64,000 nucleotides of DNA, from contig NZ_AKJE01000114.1 of assembly GCF_000282495.1 (NCBI RefSeq), positions 1 through 64,000 of the forward strand, written 5' to 3'. This DNA comes from Pseudomonas sp. GM79 (GTDB taxonomy: Bacteria; Pseudomonadota; Gammaproteobacteria; Pseudomonadales; Pseudomonadaceae). Below the pieces are notes generated by a model. The model made no database searches. It had not been told where the DNA came from and saw only the letters and a list, made by a program, of their open reading frames with translations. Each line of letters begins with the position of its first letter. The first letter of the stretch is position 1. The translations under genes were made by a program, and so were the position numbers. Shown here piece by piece: positions 58,851-64,000 of the stretch.

Positions 58851-59995
58851 CAGTCCATCTCCATGAAAAACAACGCAGCCACGGCGTCGAGCACGATCAC
58901 CACGAAAATCGACTGCACCACACTGGACGTGGTGTGCGCGCCGACGGACTCGGCGCTGCCGCTAACCTTGAAGCCCTCGAGGCAGCCGATGGCGGCAATC
59001 AGGAACGCAAAAATCGGCGCTTTGACGATCCCCACCAGAAAGTGCTGAACGCCGATGTCCGATTGCAGCAGTGACAGGAACATCGCCGGTGAGATATCCA
59101 GCGACAGCGCGCAGACCACGCCACCGCCGACAATCCCTGACACCATCGCCAGAAAGGTCAACATCGGCAGCGCCACCAGCAACGCCAGGACGCGGGGGAC
59201 TACCAGCAACTCCATCGGGTCGAGGCCGAGGGTGCGGATCGCGTCGATTTCTTCGTTGGCCTTCATCGAACCGATCTGCGCGGTGAACGCACTGGCGGTG
59301 CGGCCCGCCATCAGGATCGCCGTGAGCAACACGCCGAACTCTCGCAGAAAAGAGAACGCCACCAGGTCCACGGTGAAAATACTCGCACCGAAACTCGCCA
59401 GCACCGTCGCCCCGAGAAACGCCACCACAGCTCCCACCAAAAACGTCAGCAAGGCGACGATGGGGGCGGCGTCGAGGCCGGTCTGTTCGATGTGGGCGAC
59501 CATCGGTGTGAGACGCCAGCGTTTGGGCCGAAACAACCCGCGAGCGATGGTTTCCAGGATCAGGCCGACGAAACCCAACAGTTGCAACGTGTCCTGCCAG
59601 ACCGCGTCGACCGCGCGGCCGATGCGGGTCAGCAGTTGAATGCCGACGCTGATTTCCGGTTCTTTGATCGGCACGCAGAAATCGGTCAGCGAGCAGTACA
59701 CCGTCTGCAACAAGGCGCGATCCGCGGAGGAAAGGGTGCAATCGGGGTGTTCGGCAGATTTGCCCAGACGCTCGGCCCCCAGCAGCTCCACCAACAATGA
59801 CGCACCCGCCGTATCGAGCGCGCCGAGGCCATTGAGATCGATGTGGGTGTTGTTGTCGTATTGGCCACGGAGCTTTTCGCTCAGGCGGCTGAGATCGGCG
59901 TAATGGGCGAGCGTCCAGTCACCCGTGACCCGCAACAGGGCAGGGCTGTGCGAGGTGTCCAGTCGGGCACTGCCAGGCATTGTGCTGCTAGTCAT
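58847..59995 (-). CDS. MlaE-like permease with N-terminal STAS domain
   Basis: This 382-residue protein fuses an MlaB-like STAS domain (about 1-110, THIDLNGLGALDTAGASLLVELLGAERLG) to an MlaE permease (about 125-382) with five or six helices and the family segments VVAFLGATVLASFGASIFTVDLVAFSFLREFG and IGSMKANEEIDAIRTLGLDPMELLVVPRVLAL. CGGAG precedes the ATG. It leads the four-gene operon. STAS proteins regulate MlaF ATPases in the split systems. Confidence 0.92.
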   Translation of the reverse strand: MTSSTMPGSARLDTSHSPALLRVTGDWTLAHYADLSRLSEKLRGQYDNNTHIDLNGLGALDTAGASLLVELLGAERLGKSAEHPDCTLSSADRALLQTVYCSLTDFCVPIKEPEISVGIQLLTRIGRAVDAVWQDTLQLLGFVGLILETIARGLFRPKRWRLTPMVAHIEQTGLDAAPIVALLTFLVGAVVAFLGATVLASFGASIFTVDLVAFSFLREFGVLLTAILMAGRTASAFTAQIGSMKANEEIDAIRTLGLDPMELLVVPRVLALLVALPMLTFLAMVSGIVGGGVVCALSLDISPAMFLSLLQSDIGVQHFLVGIVKAPIFAFLIAAIGCLEGFKVSGSAESVGAHTTSSVVQSIFVVIVLDAVAALFFMEMDW

Positions 59996-60049
59996 AAGCT
60001 CCGTGCTTGTTCGGCTATTACGCAGATCTGACTAATAGCACGAACCGCG

Positions 60050-61078
60050 TTACTTTTCTTTGATGGGTGTGCTGTCCATGACTTTGAAGCGCAACACGCC
60101 AATCAACTGACCGTCTTCAGTCAGCACCCGAACCTGCCATTTGCCTGCGGGGTTGCCGGGGAAGTTCTGCTTGTGAGTCCACGCACGGTAGCCTTCCTTG
60201 CGCCCCCCGTTGATATCCAGCGGGATACGGTCGACTTCTTTACCGTTGAACATCCAGACGTGATAAATCCGTTCGGCCAGACCTCGCGGAGCATTGATCG
60301 CGGTGTACGCATACAGCCCACCCCCACGAATCTGTTCGGTGCTGACTTCTTCCAGGCTCTTGCCGGGTGTTCGATCCTGCATTTGAGTGCTGATCGCCAC
60401 CTCGGTCATCCACAGCGTCGCCGGTGGAACCCAGGAGCGCAGCACCCAACCAGAGGCGCCGATGCCGACGGTGATGCTGAGGATCGCCAGCGCATTGCGC
60501 ACAGTGCGAATCGGGAAGATCGAGGCCAGGCTCGGGAACGACAGCAGCATGGCAATGCCTAGCGCCAGCTTGAAGCTTTGGGCGGTGGTCAGGTGCAGGA
60601 TGACGGGCAGGGCGGTCAACAGGGCCGCGAACAGGGTCAGGGTGTGCAGTGCCAGGAACGCCCAGCGGCGCGGTGCCAGCCATTTGTAGTAGAGCGGGTC
60701 GATGATCGAAATCAGCGCCGCCATGCTCAGTAATCCAGTGAAGAACAACTGGCCGCTGTTCCAGGTGGTGGTGATTAAAAAGAACGGCAGGACGAAGAAC
60801 AGGCTTTCCTGATGGATCATCTGCGTTGCGTAACGCAGCAGTGGCTGGGGTATTTCGCGCTTGAAGACCCTGGCGAACAGCTTGGTGAGGCTGTTTTCCA
60901 GCATCAACCAGACCCAGCTGATCAGCATGATGGTGGTGATCCACGTCGCCAGACCTTGTTGGCGATCCACCAGCATGAAGCTGCCGACCCCTGAAATGAA
61001 GCCGCCGAGCGCAATGACCCCGGGATAGCGCTTGATCAACTCCAGGAGGCGCTGTACGTACAGGGTCAGGTTCGGCAT
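60050..61078 (-). CDS. DUF5924/DUF2914 membrane protein
   Basis: This 342-residue protein has about six to seven membrane helices over its first 220 residues and a C-terminal soluble DUF2914 domain (about 230-340; GGGLYAYTAINAPRGLAERIYHVWMFNGKEVDRIPLDI, YRAWTHKQNFPGNPAGKWQVRVLT), a beta-sandwich predicted to face the periplasm. The function is unknown. I start at the ATG at 61078; a GTG at 61090 is possible, and neither has a clear ribosome site. Confidence 0.85.
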   Translation of the reverse strand: MPNLTLYVQRLLELIKRYPGVIALGGFISGVGSFMLVDRQQGLATWITTIMLISWVWLMLENSLTKLFARVFKREIPQPLLRYATQMIHQESLFFVLPFFLITTTWNSGQLFFTGLLSMAALISIIDPLYYKWLAPRRWAFLALHTLTLFAALLTALPVILHLTTAQSFKLALGIAMLLSFPSLASIFPIRTVRNALAILSITVGIGASGWVLRSWVPPATLWMTEVAISTQMQDRTPGKSLEEVSTEQIRGGGLYAYTAINAPRGLAERIYHVWMFNGKEVDRIPLDINGGRKEGYRAWTHKQNFPGNPAGKWQVRVLTEDGQLIGVLRFKVMDSTPIKEK

Positions 61079-61178
61079 TCGGCGATTCACAATAGTCGTG
61101 GGGAAAATCCTCGACAGGGTACCGCCCGAGGGGCCCTGTGGCGAGGCTTGCGGTCACTTTGATCGAACCCAAAACCCT

Positions 61179-61310
61179 GTGGCGAGGGAGCTTGCTCCCG
61201 CTCGGCTGCGCAGCAGTCGCAATATCGGTGAATGCGGTGTGTCTGATAAACCGGGGTGCCGTTTTTCAGGGCCGCTTCGCAGCCCAACGGGAGCAAGCTC
61301 CCTCGCCACA
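61179..61310. repeat. Second-type REPIN-like repeat
   Basis: TGTGGCGAGGGAGCTTGCTC begins at 61179, and its inverse (GAGCAAGCTCCCTCGCCACA) ends at 61310, enclosing about 90 bases. A partial extra copy (CTCCCTCGCCACA) follows at 61313-61325, and a degenerate piece lies at 61137. This differs from the GTGGGAGCGGGCTTG type elsewhere in the window. Confidence 0.85.
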
Positions 61311-61332
61311 CAGCTCCCTCGCCACAGAGAAA

Positions 61333-62712
61333 TCATTTCTTTCTGCGGTGAACGTGCCAACCCAATATTCCAAGCACCATCAGTCCAAATCCCCCGACAA
61401 TCGCCCACATCACCTGGTCATAACTCATCAGCGGCTTCTCGATCCGCAGATATCCCGGTTGCAGCAGCAATTCGCGCATCGCCTTGTTCGCCTCGGCCAG
61501 TGTTACATCCTGCAGTGCCTTGGCCGGGTTGACGAAATGGCCATCCTCGTAGTCGCCAAGAGCGCTCCAGTAATAGTCCGCCAGGGCGCTGTTGCCTTGC
61601 ACGGCCCAGGCCTGGCGAGCGATGGCGGCTTGCTTGAGACGGGCGAAGGTGGCGGCATCGAGGCCGTTCTTGAGCAGATCGGCTTTAAGCTCATCCAGCA
61701 CCTGTTCCGCTGCCAGCACATCGTCGCGATCAAGGTCGGCGTTCAGGCTCATGAAGCCCACCCCGCCAAATACCTCGCGCTCGGCCGAGGGACCGTAGGA
61801 CAACCCATGGGCCAGGCGCAATTGGCGATAGAGCGCCCAGTCCAGATAGTCCTTGAGCAAGTCGAAGGTTTCGTCGTGCTGGTCTTCCAGCACCGGTTCT
61901 GGCACCAGCCAATGCAATTTGGCACCGCCACCGACGAAACCGTTACTCAAATTGCGCTCATGGTCCGCGCTGGCCTGAATGTCTGGCAGCGGCAGGTGAG
62001 TGCTAGGCTCAACCGCTTCGAGCGCGCCATAGGCCCGTTCCAGATAGGCCGGCAGCAAGCGGTCGAGGTCGCCGACCACGATCAGGGTCATGTTGTTGGG
62101 CGCGTACCAAGCCTTGCGCACCTTCTCCAATTGCTCGCGGGTCAGGTGATCGACTTGCGCGCGCTCGGGGCATTTGAGGCCCAGTTCCACCGCCAACTGA
62201 TTACTCGCGGTGTGCCCCAGATCCTGGCGATCCAGCCAGCGTTGCAGGTGCGAGTAATGACCACCGTCTTCGCGCTCGACCACTTGCTTGGCGACGTTGA
62301 TGGCATTGTCGTCGATACGGGTCTGGGTCAGCAGCGCCAACAGCAGGTCGAGGACCTTGCGCTGGTTTTTCGCCGGGGCTTCGATGACGAAAGTCGTGTC
62401 GGCATTGCTGGTGTAGGCATTCCATTCACCGCCCAAGGCCTGCATGCGTTCTTCCAGGCCGCCTTCGCCGGTGGCGTCGATGCCGCTGAACAGCAAGTGT
62501 TCGAGCAGATGCGGCAGCTCCTTGTCGGCGCAGCTGAAATCATCCAGGCCTACGCCAACCACCAACCGGATCGCCACATGCCCGCGCTCGGTGCCCGGTT
62601 TGAAGACCAATTGCAGGCCGTTGCGCAACGTGTAGCCCTCGACCTGGAAGCGATCCAGGGCAATTGAAGGCAGTGAACCAAGCAGCAGACAAGCAAACAG
62701 CAGACAACGCAT
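61333..62712 (-). CDS. M16 family zinc metallopeptidase, membrane-anchored
   Basis: This 459-residue protein has a signal peptide (cut near SIALD, about 19), an M16 domain with the inverted zinc motif HLLEH (68-72) and the distal glutamate in VAKQVVERED, an inactive second half with LSYGPSAEREVFGGVG, and a C-terminal membrane helix (MWAIVGGFGLMVLGILGW) ending in HRRKK. It probably cleaves peptides in the periplasm. I chose the ATG at 62712, where the signal peptide begins. Confidence 0.92.
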   Translation of the reverse strand: MRCLLFACLLLGSLPSIALDRFQVEGYTLRNGLQLVFKPGTERGHVAIRLVVGVGLDDFSCADKELPHLLEHLLFSGIDATGEGGLEERMQALGGEWNAYTSNADTTFVIEAPAKNQRKVLDLLLALLTQTRIDDNAINVAKQVVEREDGGHYSHLQRWLDRQDLGHTASNQLAVELGLKCPERAQVDHLTREQLEKVRKAWYAPNNMTLIVVGDLDRLLPAYLERAYGALEAVEPSTHLPLPDIQASADHERNLSNGFVGGGAKLHWLVPEPVLEDQHDETFDLLKDYLDWALYRQLRLAHGLSYGPSAEREVFGGVGFMSLNADLDRDDVLAAEQVLDELKADLLKNGLDAATFARLKQAAIARQAWAVQGNSALADYYWSALGDYEDGHFVNPAKALQDVTLAEANKAMRELLLQPGYLRIEKPLMSYDQVMWAIVGGFGLMVLGILGWHVHRRKK

Positions 62713-62768
62713 AACGAATTTCCGTACGACCAGCGTAAGTTCAACAGACTTCAAGCAACTGTGGACGT

Positions 62769-64000
62769 TCAGGGTGAATGAGTGATGTCAGTCAAATCGT
62801 CAACCGCCAGAGCGCCGGTGTCCGAAGTGCCCAACACTGCATAGGCGCTGCTGCAGAACAGCGAGTTCAAGCGTCTCATGTCAGCAATCAGTTCCAGATG
62901 CAGCGAACTGGTCTCGATACTTTGCACGATCTTACGGTTTAAACGGCTGACATGAGCGTGGGCCAGGCGGCGTTCCTGTGCGCGAAAGCGACGTTTCTCA
63001 CGCAGTAACTGGCGAGCACTTTCCGGGTCGGCACTGAGAAATACCGACAACCCCAGACGCAGGTTGGCAATCAGCTGACTGTGCAGCCCCGCCAACTCCT
63101 CCAGGCCCACCTCGGAAAAAGACCGGCGTTGCGAGGTTTTCTGCTGCTGAACCTTGCGCAGCATACGTTCGATCAGGTCGCTGGAGAGTTTCAGATTGAT
63201 CGCCAGCTCGATGGTTTCCGCCCAGCGCCGACTGTCCTGCTCGCTGAGGTCTTCGCGGGGCATTTGCGCCAGATAGAGTTTGATGGCGCTGTAGAGCGCT
63301 TCAACATCATCGGTCAGGCGACGAATTTCCTGGGTGACGGCGGTCTGCTTGCCGCGCAGCACGGCGAGCATGGCTTCGAGCATGCTGTCGACCAGATCGC
63401 CGATGCGCAGGGTTTCCCGGGCAGCATTGGCCAGCGCCAGACTCGGGGTGACCAATGCCGTCGGGTCAAGATGCCGTGGTTTGGCCGTGCCATTGATGTC
63501 CGGCCGCTCTGGCAGCAACCACGCACAGAGCTTGGCCATCGGCCCGACGCTGGGCAACAGGATCAGGCAACGCACGGTGTTGTAGAGCAGGTGGAAGCCG
63601 ATGACCATTTCCTGAGGGCTGAAGTCGAGGCTGTCGATCCAGTGCACCAACGGGTCGAGCACCGGAATGATCAGCAGCAGGCCGATCAGTTTGTACAGCA
63701 GACTGCCGAGCGCCACCTGACGGCCGGCCGCGTTCTGCATGCTGGTGCTGAGGAAAGCCAGAATGCCGCTGCCGATGTTGGCGCCGATCACCAGGCCGAT
63801 GGCCACTGGCAGACTGATCACGCTGGCACCGGCGAGGGTCGCGGTCAGCAAAACGGCGGCCAGGCTGGAGTAGGAAATCATCGCGAACAGCGCGCCGACC
63901 AAGGCATCGAGCAGGATGTCGCCGGTCAGGGAGGCGAAGATGACCTTCACCCCTTGCGCCTGAGTGATCGGCGCGGCGGCCTCGACGATCAGTTGCAGCG
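62769..64000 (-). CDS. Na/Pi cotransporter family protein with PhoU-like domain (partial)
   Basis: The gene runs off the right edge, so its N-terminus is missing. The visible part (about 410 codons) shows a membrane domain with a Na/Pi repeat (VGALFAMISYSSLAAVLLTATLAG, VIGANIGSGILAFLST, VIGFHLLYNTVRCLILLP) and then a helical PhoU-like cytoplasmic domain (about the last 200 residues). Such proteins import phosphate with sodium. The open frame continues through 64000 without a stop. Confidence 0.92.
   Translation of the reverse strand, partial: LQLIVEAAAPITQAQGVKVIFASLTGDILLDALVGALFAMISYSSLAAVLLTATLAGASVISLPVAIGLVIGANIGSGILAFLSTSMQNAAGRQVALGSLLYKLIGLLLIIPVLDPLVHWIDSLDFSPQEMVIGFHLLYNTVRCLILLPSVGPMAKLCAWLLPERPDINGTAKPRHLDPTALVTPSLALANAARETLRIGDLVDSMLEAMLAVLRGKQTAVTQEIRRLTDDVEALYSAIKLYLAQMPREDLSEQDSRRWAETIELAINLKLSSDLIERMLRKVQQQKTSQRRSFSEVGLEELAGLHSQLIANLRLGLSVFLSADPESARQLLREKRRFRAQERRLAHAHVSRLNRKIVQSIETSSLHLELIADMRRLNSLFCSSAYAVLGTSDTGALAVDDLTDITHSP

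Noticed and set aside
8382..61310. CRISPR-like array from the repeated GC-rich palindromes
   Set aside because: The repeats are dispersed REP pairs between genes, not regularly spaced direct repeats with spacers, and there are no cas genes.

Overview
The window looks like a chromosomal segment of a Pseudomonas of the P. fluorescens group. It is GC-rich, closely packed with core Pseudomonas genes (trpBA/trpI, prlC, aa3 cytochrome oxidase, metNIQ, znuABC/zur, polA-ErsA-engB, cc4/dsbA, dgcH, algB/kinB, gltP), and dotted with REP/REPIN palindromes typical of that group. I see no prophage, insertion sequence, plasmid gene, CRISPR array, rRNA or tRNA. Most long antisense reading frames are shadows of GC-rich genes.

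Layout. 1-3.2 kb: tryptophan synthase genes and their LysR regulator. 3.1-9.7 kb: small stress and envelope genes (DUF883, dodecin, two DUF1161 paralogues, OsmC, two paralogous lipoproteins, a metallo-aminopeptidase) plus HAD hydrolase and gamma-carbonic anhydrase. 9.8-14.7 kb: prlC-yheV, a periplasmic phosphatase, a 101-residue protein with one EF-hand/dockerin-like loop, and a radical SAM gene behind a perfect LexA box. 14.9-17.3 kb: beta-carbonic anhydrase and a SulP transporter. 18.4-27.0 kb: the aa3-type cytochrome oxidase genes with assembly factors and haem O/A synthesis. 27.2-32.1 kb: methionine ABC importer and catalase HPII. 32.2-36.0 kb: zinc uptake. 36.2-41.2 kb: thrB, polA, an ErsA small RNA locus and engB. 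41.4-51.9 kb: c-type cytochromes, DsbA, two c-di-GMP enzymes, AmpDh2-like amidase and KinB/AlgB. 52.3-56.4 kb: small membrane proteins behind a sigma-54-type promoter, a structured non-coding stretch, gltP and a SpmAB-like protein. 56.5-60.0 kb: a four-gene Mla/MCE-type lipid transport operon. 60.0-64.0 kb: DUF5924/DUF2914 protein, a membrane-anchored M16 peptidase and a Na/Pi cotransporter cut by the window edge.

Themes. Envelope stress recurs: osmC and ErsA both have AlgU-type promoters with the same -10 (TCAGA), and algB/kinB lie nearby. The most unexplained stretch is 52.9-53.3 kb. It has a series of hairpins that show GGA in or next to their loops, including one near-perfect RsmA/CsrA site, and it has no convincing gene. 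It is my best candidate for an undescribed element, possibly an Rsm-type sponge RNA or a long regulated leader. Gene numbers of P. aeruginosa PAO1, where used, are from memory.
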